The notes under the pieces: generated by a model
Database searches by the model: none
What the model was told of the DNA's origin: nothing
Seen by the model: only the letters and a program-made list of their open reading frames with translations
Source: a virus
Reading direction: 5' to 3' (one strand)
Length of the DNA stretch: 64,000 nucleotides
IMG/VR virus record: IMGVR_UViG_3300009481_000010
Span: 90,329-154,328 of that record
Shown: positions 39,260-48,294 of the stretch, piece by piece
Layout of the letters: the number at the start of each line of letters is the position of its first letter
How positions within the stretch are numbered: position 1 is the first letter of the stretch
Program-made: the position numbers and the translations under genes

Positions 39260-39892
39260 TTATTCAGAGTCAGTCTTGATATTCATAGCATCAAAGATGA
39301 ACTCAGCTACAGCTTTTCTAGTTTCGTCACCATCATCGCCGTCGTCACCCGCTAGGGCACCTTCTTCGGTGTCAGTGTCTTCTAGAGCGTCTGCTGCCGC
39401 AGCATCATCATCGTCGCTAGTATCGTCAGCATCCCCATCTTCTTCAGAAGATGCTTCTGCTTTCTTACTTGCATATAGCTCAACAATACTCGCAAATGCG
39501 TCATCATCGAGAGCATCAAGAGAAGAAACGGTCTCTGAAGCCTTATCGGCTTCAACACCAGCCTCTACAAGAGCGGCCTTACGCTTCTCTTCTTTTTCTT
39601 TCTTCTTCATTTCTTCCACCTCTTCCTTAGACTTAGCAAGAGCGTCTTCAGCAGTCTTAACTGCATCCTTAGCTTCAGTTGCTTCAGTTTCTAGAGTAGA
39701 AACCTTTTCAGTCAGGTCAGCGATGGTAGAATCTTTATCAGCAATCTCTGCTTCGTGAGCAGTGATCTGATCGGCAATTTCTTTTGCCTTTGCAGCTTCC
39801 ATTTTAGCCTGAACATCCTTTAGGGAATCCTTGGCTTCAGTAAGCTCTACCTTTAGAACATCATACTGTTCTTTAGTTACGGTGTCACTCAT
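39260..39892 (-). CDS. Nested scaffold protein (internal start)
   Basis: Within the protease/scaffold gene, the ATG at 39892 is preceded by GGAG eight bases upstream. It begins the segment MSDTVTKEQYDVLKVEL, exactly where the coiled-coil scaffold starts. Independent translation would give a 210-residue scaffold without the protease, as lambda makes Nu3 inside gene C. This is an inference from the site and the domain border. Confidence 0.55.
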   Translation of the reverse strand: MSDTVTKEQYDVLKVELTEAKDSLKDVQAKMEAAKAKEIADQITAHEAEIADKDSTIADLTEKVSTLETEATEAKDAVKTAEDALAKSKEEVEEMKKKEKEEKRKAALVEAGVEADKASETVSSLDALDDDAFASIVELYASKKAEASSEEDGDADDTSDDDDAAAADALEDTDTEEGALAGDDGDDGDETRKAVAEFIFDAMNIKTDSE

Positions 39893-40681
39893 GGTTTTCT
39901 CCGCGATAGAAATGTTAGAATTACTAGTAAATGCAACACTTGCATTTTTTCTTAAAATACGGGAACCTTTATTGGCGGGATTGTTAACCAACCCTTGACC
40001 GGAAAAGGCGATATTTTTCAGGGCACGACCAATTCTAAATCCATCGTACTCACCTGTGCCACCATAAGACTTAAGGTGACGAGTTAAGAAAGCGGACTCT
40101 TCATTCCTAGCAATGATAGATCGGTTATCGGACTTATCCATAACCGCATAATCAAAACCAGCAAACAAACACTCCATTGACACAAACCATTTTTCCTCAT
40201 CTCCTTCGAGATCAGCAATAATCTGTACCATTCTTTCCGCGTTTTCTGGATTGGCCCAACTCTTATATAGAACAACCCGAGTGACTATATCGAAGTCATC
40301 CGGGTGTGAGCTGTCAGAGTCGGCCTCAACTCTGTTTCCATTGCGATCAACTATGTAGCTACCAGTCATGTGGCCGATGATATCATCTTCATCGTGCATA
40401 AAGTTGAAAGGCTTGTCTTCTGGAGTATGTCTAGCGGCCCATGTAGGCCCTGCTAGAAATACATCATCGTTGGCATTCCAGTTTGTGGATACAAGAATAG
40501 ACTCTAAATAATATAGATCCATCTGACCCTTATTCTCTGCGATAATCTTATCGACCAAAGATTCTTTCTCATCAACCTCTACTAGAGCGGCTGGAGCACA
40601 GTAGGCGATAGATGCTTGAGACCTAACAGCCTCAGCAATACCGTCTACGATTTCTCTTTGGTAAATCTTGATTTCTTGCAT
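39260..40681 (-). CDS. Capsid maturation protease fused to scaffold
   Basis: This 473-residue protein has a protease-like N-terminal part (residues 1-240) and a scaffold-like remainder (264-473). Candidate catalytic residues are His96 or His104 (FMHDEDDIIGHMTG) and Ser168 in FVSMEC, which resembles the SxE site of prohead proteases. The C-terminal half is a Lys/Glu/Ala coiled coil, then a very acidic Asp/Glu/Ala tract, and ends in a helix (AVAEFIFDAMNI) that may contact the capsid. It is preceded by a TTTACA/TATAAT promoter. It also contains an internal start. Confidence 0.8.
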   Translation of the reverse strand: MQEIKIYQREIVDGIAEAVRSQASIAYCAPAALVEVDEKESLVDKIIAENKGQMDLYYLESILVSTNWNANDDVFLAGPTWAARHTPEDKPFNFMHDEDDIIGHMTGSYIVDRNGNRVEADSDSSHPDDFDIVTRVVLYKSWANPENAERMVQIIADLEGDEEKWFVSMECLFAGFDYAVMDKSDNRSIIARNEESAFLTRHLKSYGGTGEYDGFRIGRALKNIAFSGQGLVNNPANKGSRILRKNASVAFTSNSNISIAEKTMSDTVTKEQYDVLKVELTEAKDSLKDVQAKMEAAKAKEIADQITAHEAEIADKDSTIADLTEKVSTLETEATEAKDAVKTAEDALAKSKEEVEEMKKKEKEEKRKAALVEAGVEADKASETVSSLDALDDDAFASIVELYASKKAEASSEEDGDADDTSDDDDAAAADALEDTDTEEGALAGDDGDDGDETRKAVAEFIFDAMNIKTDSE

Positions 40682-40701
40682 AATTTAGTCTCCAGTATCA
40701 T

Positions 40702-40731
40702 ATTATACACGAATTTTGGAAAAAGTGTAAA
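40702..40731 (-). promoter_or_regulatory. Late-type promoter for protease/scaffold gene
   Basis: GTGTATAATA lies 20 bp upstream of the ATG at 40681. A TTTACA -35 candidate is present with an 18-bp spacer. Confidence 0.6.
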
Positions 40732-40741
40732 AAAACCGATT

Positions 40742-40990
40742 TCAGTCCATGTACTGCATTTCTAGTACAATAGCAACAACACCCTTTTTATAGTCTGCTG
40801 CGGTCATCTGATCCAGGTTGATTTCCTCTACTTCCAATCTCTCAATAATACTACTAGGGGTCTTTTTACCAGAGATTAAGCTAGCCTTAATGTCTTCTGT
40901 AGACACATCACCGCTTATGTCTAGGTCGGTTAGAACATCTAGTTTAAGATCCTCTAATTCCCTAATCTGAGCCTTGGTAAGCTTACGCAT
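40742..40990 (-). CDS. Small acidic protein, unknown
   Basis: This 82-residue acidic, mostly helical protein starts inside the last 37 bp of the portal gene. It has no recognised motif. It lies between portal and protease/scaffold, so it may be a small head-assembly factor. Confidence 0.65.
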   Translation of the reverse strand: MRKLTKAQIRELEDLKLDVLTDLDISGDVSTEDIKASLISGKKTPSSIIERLEVEEINLDQMTAADYKKGVVAIVLEMQYMD

Positions 40991-42846
40991 ATCCTTCTTG
41001 TTGAGTATGCCATGTAAGCAGAACCCACCGCTTTGGAGATTTTATCATACGCCTCGAACGCATAGTAGATCGTAGAAGCTACCCCAGGCTTACTGCGAGG
41101 CTTCTCCGTTCTCTTTTTACGTGGACCCTGATCTTTCTTATTGGACGGACGCCCATTCTTTTTAGCAGGCTTCTTAGCGGGACCACCACCAGGACCAGTT
41201 GTAGGCTTAGGACGATTCTTGATATCGATCTTCTTAACCTCAATGTCCTTATCATGTTCCTCAGAATCATGATCTAACTGCTTATCCATCTTCTCCAACT
41301 CATCTTCAAGCTGACTTGGTGGATGGAAAGGACCAGCTTTTGGTGGCATTTTCTCAGAATCACGCATTTTCTCTTCACGCTGGATTCTAACCTGCTCAAC
41401 CTTAGAAACTTCCTTGAATCTCTCACGTACAGTTTCCTCAGAAACTACATTTCTATCTAGAAGTTCTATTAGAAGTGCTTTTTCTGATGCGTCGTCAGAT
41501 AGGTTCATCTGGTCAAATGTGATATATGCAGGCTTACGAAAACCCATAGCACGACGAACTTTCTCAAGTTCATTATTCCAGAATGTAGTTAATCTATCTC
41601 TACCGTACTGTAATCTCTCTACAAGAGTCTTAAGAGAAATAAAGTTGTTAGTAAATCCACCGCCATTACCGGCCATACCGGTTAGTGTAGGAGGCACACC
41701 AAGGCCAGCGTAAATACTATTAAGTACAGAACTATACTTCTCAGATCCAAGGAATTTGTATACTTGGGAGTTTGATTCTTCGAACTTAAGCTCTGGTCCC
41801 CATACAAGGTCCAGAACACCGCCCCCAACATTAGATGCAAGGATATTACGGAGTTTCTGCACACCCTCTTTAGTAGGCAGAATCTTGTGTTCAAAGTCAC
41901 CAAGGGTCCATAATCGGATATTTGAGATAGCCCCATCAAGTGCGGATAGGTCCGCTAAACGCATCTTCTCAAGCATCAAGATATCATCCAGGATGGACTC
42001 AATCATAGGATCGGCCCAGTCTTCCCAGTCATCCTTCTTGTAGTGGAAAACACTTAACTTAGAGGTATCTAGGTCAATTTCACGGTCGCCATTCCTAATC
42101 TGCTGCTGCATACTAAGTGGGAGTGTGCTGATAAGCATAGCCTGCTCAGGATCGCCGTTCTTGAATGTATCAACATAAGTAGACGGAATCTTCTGCGTAA
42201 ACTTATTACGGCCCACAAACATCTTGTAATCGCCCTTCTTGATGTTAATCGTAAGGGGATTCAAGAAGTTGTATCTCCACGGAATCTTGGATTTATTAGC
42301 TTCTGGTGGCTTAACTATGATGTCGCCCTTCTTAGCACGAGACCTGATATACTTCACTACCTGTGGAGTAACCTTTGCATCACTAGTATAAATAAGCACA
42401 TTACCAGTTCGATACAGATGATTAAGAAATCGCTCTGATCGCTCTTTTCCTCCGACACGTCTGAACCACTCTTTCAGGAATTTCTCTACGGACTTATCCT
42501 CATGTACGATACTGATCCCTTGAGATCCGAAATCGCCCATAAGGTCAATAACGTTGTGTACAATACCAACCTTCTTGTATGCTTCCATACAGGTTTTAAT
42601 CAACGCCTTCTTTCTGGACGGAACGGATTCGTCCCACCTAAAGTAGTTCCAGTCGTCTCTGGTGTAGCTTGTACGTACTGATCTATGTTCTTCGATATCT
42701 ATGAAGTCGCGATGGTTAGCTCTCGCTCTACCTCCGTATTCTCCTATACATTCTCCGTACTTAGTTAGATCGCTTTCTGACGGGGTTTGTCCCTGCCAGG
42801 TAATATATGAAGGCTCAACAGGCTTTCTTTGAGGTTGTTCTGCCAT
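40954..42846 (-). CDS. Portal protein
   Basis: This 630-residue protein forms the DNA gate at one capsid vertex. Clues are its place after terminase, its size, and the segments NVIDLMGDFGSQGI, RFLNHLYRTGNVLIYTSD, LSVFHYKKDDWEDWADPMIESIL and GVPPTLTGMAGNGGGFTNNFISLKTLVERLQYGRDRL, which match the wing, stem and crown pattern of portals. The C-terminal 110 residues are highly charged. Residues 309-358 (NIRLWTLGDFEHKILPTKEG and following) have a close copy in the gene at 49602-50216. Confidence 0.85.
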   Translation of the reverse strand: MAEQPQRKPVEPSYITWQGQTPSESDLTKYGECIGEYGGRARANHRDFIDIEEHRSVRTSYTRDDWNYFRWDESVPSRKKALIKTCMEAYKKVGIVHNVIDLMGDFGSQGISIVHEDKSVEKFLKEWFRRVGGKERSERFLNHLYRTGNVLIYTSDAKVTPQVVKYIRSRAKKGDIIVKPPEANKSKIPWRYNFLNPLTINIKKGDYKMFVGRNKFTQKIPSTYVDTFKNGDPEQAMLISTLPLSMQQQIRNGDREIDLDTSKLSVFHYKKDDWEDWADPMIESILDDILMLEKMRLADLSALDGAISNIRLWTLGDFEHKILPTKEGVQKLRNILASNVGGGVLDLVWGPELKFEESNSQVYKFLGSEKYSSVLNSIYAGLGVPPTLTGMAGNGGGFTNNFISLKTLVERLQYGRDRLTTFWNNELEKVRRAMGFRKPAYITFDQMNLSDDASEKALLIELLDRNVVSEETVRERFKEVSKVEQVRIQREEKMRDSEKMPPKAGPFHPPSQLEDELEKMDKQLDHDSEEHDKDIEVKKIDIKNRPKPTTGPGGGPAKKPAKKNGRPSNKKDQGPRKKRTEKPRSKPGVASTIYYAFEAYDKISKAVGSAYMAYSTRRICVSLPRLRLGN

Positions 42847-43419
42847 TTATCTCTCCTGGGAATTTACTAGTGTATTATTGATGTATCCAAGTCTTTTTTC
42901 CGAATCATCTTTCGGTAAAAAGTGACCTAGGTATTCCAAATAGTTTCTTATCTTCTTTTCATATAACTCTTGCTCTTCATATGAATTCACTATGAAAATA
43001 TCATACCTTAAAGGTTGATCTTCATAACAAGAATATCTACGAAAGTTTCTTGTAGGACTAGTTGTCAATCCAACTTTGAGAATAATATCATTACAATCAG
43101 AGATGATATATAGAACCTTATCAGATTCAATTTTATCTCTATTATCATGAGTAAAACTTGTTACATACTGTAGTTTAGAAAACCTATTCAGAATGTCTGA
43201 AATAAGTACCTTACCAGAGTGTTGAATATCCTTAAAGCCATCCCAATACCCATCCACACAGTCATCAAACGATGTTAAAAGGAAAAGGTCGCTATTAGCA
43301 TACTTGTCATACCCATACTCCTTGATGGATTGTCTACAGAGATCTCCACCACAGTATTTATAGGTCTTGTTCTGATACGCCTCAGTTACGTCACTCTTGC
43401 ATCTTCTACAGTAATCCAC
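42847..43419 (-). CDS. GIY-YIG-like endonuclease with N-terminal zinc site
   Basis: This 190-residue protein has an N-terminal Cys4 cluster (Cys4, 7, 23, 28) and a C-terminal domain with KVLYIISDCNDIILKVGLTTSPTRNFRRY (pattern residues about 101-129), which fits the T5orf172/MUG113 branch of GIY-YIG. It lies alone between terminase and portal with its own -10 box. This suggests a free-standing homing endonuclease, though a DNA-repair role is possible. Confidence 0.6.
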   Translation of the reverse strand: MDYCRRCKSDVTEAYQNKTYKYCGGDLCRQSIKEYGYDKYANSDLFLLTSFDDCVDGYWDGFKDIQHSGKVLISDILNRFSKLQYVTSFTHDNRDKIESDKVLYIISDCNDIILKVGLTTSPTRNFRRYSCYEDQPLRYDIFIVNSYEEQELYEKKIRNYLEYLGHFLPKDDSEKRLGYINNTLVNSQER

Positions 43420-43470
43420 AATTCAATTCCCGTTCTAATTGATTTGACAAACAATTCATTTATCTATCCT

Positions 43471-43480
43471 ATTATACACA
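43471..43480 (-). promoter_or_regulatory. Late-type promoter -10 for 43419 gene
   Basis: GTGTATAATA lies 51 bp upstream of the GIY-YIG-like gene and inside the end of terL. No good -35 is visible, consistent with a factor that reads only the -10. Confidence 0.55.
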
Positions 43481-43484
43481 ATTT

Positions 43485-45494
43485 CTAATACACCCCATCA
43501 ACATTAAACCAGTCTGGACCCTCAAAAAGCTTACCTGTGGGATCTTTTATCTCTTCCAGGGTAGCAAAACCCCCATAATAGTTGGCATCTACGGAAGGAA
43601 TCAACTTATTCAGGTCTCTCGCAGCTTTGTTAGCCATCATTAGGGCGGAATAGCGGTCCTTACGAATACGTTCCTTCTTACCTGCCGCAACAACCACCTC
43701 TGGAGTATCCCATCTTTCCCTACCAGACGGCGTCTGAGTAATCTCAATCATAGCTAACTCGTCCTTAAGTTCCTCTATTTCCATAACACACTCTTCCAGG
43801 GTGTCATAGGTTCGGTTCTTAACCTCGTCCTCAATATTAGCCAGACCCATAAGTACAGAGTCAAACATCGGGAAGATTAGGATCTGATCTTCGAAGTCCT
43901 TACGCATACCGTGGTTAGCATCACGCAACCAGTCATACTGGGAGAACTGACACATCTCAAGAATATGTAGACCCTTGAAGTCGTCCGTATCTTTCTCTAC
44001 GTCCTCTTCGATAATCTGCCAGATAGGAAGCTCACCCTCCATGATCTTGTCTTTATCATGTAAGGCTTCTTCTACGGCGATACCGCCACCACCAGCATCC
44101 ATAGATATGTGCTTGCAGGGGAATCTACGCATTAGATCACGGATCTTCCTTGCACAGAAGGAGTAGAATTCCGTCTCCTTAGTCTCACCGAACTTAACTT
44201 TCGCCCTATGTTCAGAACGGGTAATAGTCCAGCTATAGACAATGCGACGGTGATCCGGGTTAAGCTCTAGAACCACAATGGAGAAATTATCCACTTCAGA
44301 CGCGGGGTCAACTCCAAATATGTACTCTTTCTTTGGACTACCTAATAGTCCCGCAGAGAACACAATAGGGTTATCCTGCCAGTCCAGGATAGGAGGTTCG
44401 ATTTTCGGATCTTTAGCTACACAAGCCTCAATCAGACTTCGCTTAAAGAAGCCCTGAGAGTCTCTAGTGAATACGGCCCCGTACTCCATTTTGTAAATAC
44501 CGGCGTGTACTGTGGCCTTAGAACGAGCTACCTGTGCGGCATCCATGAAGCCTTCAGGGAGTAACTCATAAGGAATACGGATAACAGAGTATTGCACCCA
44601 GTCAAAGTCTTTTGGAGGATCATCGCCCCCAAACATTTCTCGGACCTGGTTCTTGTTACCGCGAGTCTTGATAATCTTACACCACTTCTTCCAATAGTCC
44701 GCGAAGTGATTAAAGTCGTAGTAGGCGGTACCAGAGAAGATAATCTGGTTATCCTTACTACTGGAGATATCATTCTCGTCTTCTTCCATATCAATGCCCA
44801 TCTCAGCAGCCGCCCTAAGAGCAGCAAGCCTCTGAACATTCTCAATAGGGTCAGCGGTTACAACACCGAAACCAGCAACAACTGTTTCAAAGATATCACG
44901 AGGAATGGACGCAAATTCGTCCGCAATAATATCGTTAGCACGTTGACCACGAATCTTACTACCGTCACCCAAAGGTAGACAGGTAATAGTAGAATCGTTA
45001 ATTCTTAGTACGTGCTGGTCATTACTACGGCGAGGACCACTGTTCTTATCGCACAGGCTCTGTAGAATAGGCGAATTGTTCCACAGCGTTTCCATGTAGT
45101 CAAATAGAACTTTTGACTGACGGAACGCGGCACCTACAATAACTACCTTCCTCTTAGGGAGAATCAATGCTCGCAGGATGGCATATACTGATAAGATGAA
45201 AGACTTACCAAAACCACGGCTCGCGATGAGCATTGGGAACTTACGATTCCACATTTCCTCAAGCATCAGGCTCTGGGAAGGTAGAATGTTAATGCCAAGG
45301 ATTACATTACAGGTAAAGGAAAAGTATTCGGGCTTTGTCAGTAGCCAGGTTAGTTTAAGATGGAATTGAGCATCACTGGGATTCAGCATATCGGCGGGGT
45401 TGAAGATTTCCCTCTCAGGAATATCTATCCCCAGCCATGCGTCGTTAATTTGTCTTAGTTGCTCATCGGTTGGTTGGGTGGTTTCTAATGTCAT
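43485..45494 (-). CDS. terL: Terminase large subunit
   Basis: This 669-residue packaging motor has an ATPase domain with Walker A ASRGFGKS (residues 91-98) and Walker B DIIADEF with catalytic Glu193. A nuclease domain follows, with Asp396 in FGVDPASEVDNFSIVVLEL, Asp466 in HISMDAGGGG and a late DRYSAL motif near residue 620. The length is normal for the family. It overlaps the ClpP-like gene by 4 bp. An acidic insertion (IDMEEDENDISSSKD) lies between the domains. Confidence 0.95.
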   Translation of the reverse strand: MTLETTQPTDEQLRQINDAWLGIDIPEREIFNPADMLNPSDAQFHLKLTWLLTKPEYFSFTCNVILGINILPSQSLMLEEMWNRKFPMLIASRGFGKSFILSVYAILRALILPKRKVVIVGAAFRQSKVLFDYMETLWNNSPILQSLCDKNSGPRRSNDQHVLRINDSTITCLPLGDGSKIRGQRANDIIADEFASIPRDIFETVVAGFGVVTADPIENVQRLAALRAAAEMGIDMEEDENDISSSKDNQIIFSGTAYYDFNHFADYWKKWCKIIKTRGNKNQVREMFGGDDPPKDFDWVQYSVIRIPYELLPEGFMDAAQVARSKATVHAGIYKMEYGAVFTRDSQGFFKRSLIEACVAKDPKIEPPILDWQDNPIVFSAGLLGSPKKEYIFGVDPASEVDNFSIVVLELNPDHRRIVYSWTITRSEHRAKVKFGETKETEFYSFCARKIRDLMRRFPCKHISMDAGGGGIAVEEALHDKDKIMEGELPIWQIIEEDVEKDTDDFKGLHILEMCQFSQYDWLRDANHGMRKDFEDQILIFPMFDSVLMGLANIEDEVKNRTYDTLEECVMEIEELKDELAMIEITQTPSGRERWDTPEVVVAAGKKERIRKDRYSALMMANKAARDLNKLIPSVDANYYGGFATLEEIKDPTGKLFEGPDWFNVDGVY

Positions 45495-46135
45495 ACCATA
45501 GCCGTCTTGAATTTTCTATCTCCCCATACACAGTCCGCAAATCCATAATAGACGGCGTCCTCTGGAGATAGATACCAGTCACCGTCTTTCAACTTCCTTT
45601 TGATGAAACTATGAGCCTTCACGGTGTCCCCACTGGGGTGCTTATCATTGAAGAACTGTGAATTCACCATCTTATCAGAGTAAATATCGATCATGACCTT
45701 ACCATTCAACCTCTCTTGTTTTGAGAGTGCTTGATAGTTCAGGAAGTGGCCCTCAAAGCCTGTCGATCCGAAGTGGCACATATAGTGCGAGTTGGGCATC
45801 ATGACCCTAAAGTCTGCGGCCTGTAATACGATACTACTCATTGAGGAAGCCTGCCCGTGAACATAAACTGTTACGTAAGACTTACAACTGCGAATAGCAT
45901 CATACATAGCCATACCGGATTCCCACATACCACCAATGGTAAACATATGGACAGTAATAGGTTTCTCCGTCAGTGAGTCTAACAGGGTAATGTTCTTCAG
46001 AAAGACCGCAGCCGATCTGTAGTCAATACCAGGTTCTTCCTCAGTATTCTCGATGTATGAGTGAAGAAAGATCTCGCGACCCTCTATATTTAACCCATAC
46101 GCGTGTAGATCATGAATGATCCCAGGTTGTTTCAT
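45491..46135 (-). CDS. ClpP-like serine protease
   Basis: This 214-residue protein has the ClpP fold signature: IGGMWESGMAMYDAI, GQASSMSSIVLQAAD with catalytic Ser98, and MCHFGSTG with His121. It is probably active in capsid maturation or in degrading host proteins. The presence of a second protease domain (39260-40681) makes its role unclear. Both ends overlap neighbours by 4 bp. Confidence 0.85.
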   Translation of the reverse strand: MKQPGIIHDLHAYGLNIEGREIFLHSYIENTEEEPGIDYRSAAVFLKNITLLDSLTEKPITVHMFTIGGMWESGMAMYDAIRSCKSYVTVYVHGQASSMSSIVLQAADFRVMMPNSHYMCHFGSTGFEGHFLNYQALSKQERLNGKVMIDIYSDKMVNSQFFNDKHPSGDTVKAHSFIKRKLKDGDWYLSPEDAVYYGFADCVWGDRKFKTAMV

Positions 46136-46650
46136 TGTCCTCTCCCGATACTGTACTTTTCGTTAACCCTCTTGAAGAGGGAACTTACGTACATGAAGCC
46201 GTTGTACTTGTCACCACAGAATACAACATTAATGTCATCGAAAATCTCGAACTCCATAAGACAACGCAGCATATACTTACCGGTAATCTTTAGGGGGTTC
46301 TTACTCCCTTTACGTAGGCTATCCTTACGCACCTTGGTCCCTTCAGGGAATTTAGATATATCCGCCATGCTAAACTCAAGTACGAGATAACGATGAGGGA
46401 AGTGTTTCATCCTCTGAATTTCGTTCATAAACCTGTGTTTGTCTTGACCAAGATTAAGGGCCAGTTCAGTAACGGACGCCTTTCTTTCAACACAGATCTT
46501 GTCTTCTAGTCCCTTGATGGTATAATCACCAGTATCCAGTTTCAGATCCTCCATACCGACACATAGATTGTACGGTTTGAAGTGATACCCTTGTTGTTCT
46601 CTGGTATCTCTGATGATGGTATATTCAGGGGCTTTAGTTGCTTTTGCCAT
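46132..46650 (-). CDS. ERCC4-type nuclease
   Basis: This 172-residue protein has the XPF/Mus81-like nuclease motif: DTREQQGY (residues 15-22), GDYTIKG (41-47) and VERK (54-57), followed by LGQDKHRF. Such enzymes cut branched DNA. Here it lies next to terminase and may resolve branches before packaging. The helix-hairpin-helix domain of cellular homologs is absent. Confidence 0.8.
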   Translation of the reverse strand: MAKATKAPEYTIIRDTREQQGYHFKPYNLCVGMEDLKLDTGDYTIKGLEDKICVERKASVTELALNLGQDKHRFMNEIQRMKHFPHRYLVLEFSMADISKFPEGTKVRKDSLRKGSKNPLKITGKYMLRCLMEFEIFDDINVVFCGDKYNGFMYVSSLFKRVNEKYSIGRGQ

Positions 46651-46912
46651 TGTTTATTGCGATCTCCAAAAATAGACCCTCATAGGCTCGCTCGTTGTTA
46701 GTCACTTCCTTGTGGCAACCCCAGCATAGCGTAATCCCATTATCAGGTTCGTATCTTAAAAATGGTTGGTCTGCCCACCTTTGAATATGGTGAGCGTTAA
46801 GTGATTTTCTCCGTTTACAGCCAGGCATCTGGCATCTCCGTTTATCCCTAGTAAACACTCTTTTCCTCCACTCTGCATAGAGCGGATCGTCATAGTTTCT
46901 TTTAGACATCAA
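46634..46912 (-). CDS. HNH endonuclease
   Basis: This 92-residue protein has all HNH elements: Cys27/Cys32, LNAHHI with His41/42, N58 in PDNGITL and Cys63/Cys66/His67. HNH proteins beside terminase often help cut concatemers during packaging, but some are homing enzymes. The start overlaps the end of the preceding gene. Confidence 0.88.
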   Translation of the reverse strand: MMSKRNYDDPLYAEWRKRVFTRDKRRCQMPGCKRRKSLNAHHIQRWADQPFLRYEPDNGITLCWGCHKEVTNNERAYEGLFLEIAINNGKSN

Positions 46913-47180
46913 ATTTACTTTCGTTGCTGGCTAACGATATCTTAGTTACTCGTACATCATACATAATGTCCTTAGTAAACTTGACTGACTTCGATGGATC
47001 ACCACCGTGCTGTCTCATTATGAGATCGGATAACCCAGTATAGGCCCGAAAACAGGCATCATCTGGGTCGCTCGCCGTTTGAAATATGATAGGGTTGGTG
47101 TAATTGTAACTCCCGAGAGAAAATTTCTTTAATCTCCCAAGAACTAGTATCATATCAATGTAGACCTTATAGATTTTCAT
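46902..47180 (-). CDS. Small unknown protein
   Basis: This 92-residue protein overlaps its two neighbours by 11-14 bp. The N-terminal beta stretch MKIYKVYIDMILVLGRL is followed by a mixed domain (ACFRAYTGLSDLIM, IMYDVRVTKISLASNE). It resembles small phage proteins of the type MKIYKVxI. Function unknown. Confidence 0.65.
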   Translation of the reverse strand: MKIYKVYIDMILVLGRLKKFSLGSYNYTNPIIFQTASDPDDACFRAYTGLSDLIMRQHGGDPSKSVKFTKDIMYDVRVTKISLASNESKFDV

Positions 47181-48294
47181 TTACATCATGTTCCACCATG
47201 AGTTTAACCAGATCTGTAAACGAATGCCTAGGTGTCCATCCTAACTTATCTCTTGCTTTTGTATTTATCCCTCGAAGGTAATCAACCTCGGCTGGTCTAT
47301 AGAATTCTGGATCGATTATTACATTACTCTCCCAACTACCTATCCCCGCAACTTCAAACGCTACGCCCAGGAAATCTCGAATGGTATGAGTCTCACCAGT
47401 GCAAATGACGTAATCATCTGGCCTATCCTGCTGTAACATCAACCACATGGCTTCCACATAATCTCCTGAGTACCCCCAGTCTCGGAATGCTTCAAGATTA
47501 CCCAGACGCAGCTTGGAAAACGTACTCTTAACATCATCACTATTATACTTGTAAGCAATAATGGAGTCAGTACGGTTGCATCCTCGGATCGGATATTGAG
47601 AATTCTTCTTACGCCAAGCGGTATATTCTCCAATCCACTTGGTTATTTTCCTTGTCACAAAGTTATCGCCACGTCTCGGACCCTCATGGTTGAATAAAAT
47701 CCCAGAACTGGCGTGAATACCGTATGCATCCCTATAGAGGCTAGTCATATAATGAGCAGCACACTTAGCTATGGCATACGGCGATTGTGGAAGGAACTTT
47801 GTATTTTCGTCTTGGTATTTTAGTTGTAGTGGTTCATTGTTTCGAACTTTCTTGAGGTACTGGCGTTCATTTTGATAATCTGGCCTTGTATCATAGTTGG
47901 AGCCGAACATCTCACTCGAACTAGCCTGATAGAACTTACCTTTGACCCCTTCGTCAACCATACACTGCAAAATGTTCAAACACCCTTTACCAGTAATGTC
48001 CCAAGTTAATCCGGGTTGCTTAAACGAAACCCCTACATGAGACTGGGCAGCAAGGTTATAGACTTCATCAACATCAACGTGATCCTTAAAGATACGCCCA
48101 ACGCTATGAGCGTCCGTTATATCGCCCTGAATTAAATCGAATTTATCGATTCGACCCAGATGCTTAATCCTTTCTGTATTATCTACTGAGCACCGTCTGG
48201 ATACTCCTACCACGTCGTAGCCTTTCTCGATTAACAAATCTGCAAGGTGGCTACCGTCCTGTCCTGTTACGCCGAAAATGATTGCTTTAGGCAT
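47167..48294 (-). CDS. gmd: GDP-mannose 4,6-dehydratase
   Basis: This 375-residue short-chain dehydrogenase converts GDP-mannose to GDP-4-keto-6-deoxymannose, a step toward GDP-fucose or related sugars. The NAD(P) motif GVTGQDG (residues 8-14), NLAAQSHVGVSF (80-91), SSSEMFG (125-131) and the catalytic Tyr173/Lys177 (SPYAIAK) are present. Residues 131-168 hold about 24 extra residues relative to usual family members, just before the catalytic Tyr. It neighbours a sulfotransferase. The product could feed a phage-encoded glycosyltransferase. Confidence 0.9.
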   Translation of the reverse strand: MPKAIIFGVTGQDGSHLADLLIEKGYDVVGVSRRCSVDNTERIKHLGRIDKFDLIQGDITDAHSVGRIFKDHVDVDEVYNLAAQSHVGVSFKQPGLTWDITGKGCLNILQCMVDEGVKGKFYQASSSEMFGSNYDTRPDYQNERQYLKKVRNNEPLQLKYQDENTKFLPQSPYAIAKCAAHYMTSLYRDAYGIHASSGILFNHEGPRRGDNFVTRKITKWIGEYTAWRKKNSQYPIRGCNRTDSIIAYKYNSDDVKSTFSKLRLGNLEAFRDWGYSGDYVEAMWLMLQQDRPDDYVICTGETHTIRDFLGVAFEVAGIGSWESNVIIDPEFYRPAEVDYLRGINTKARDKLGWTPRHSFTDLVKLMVEHDVNENL

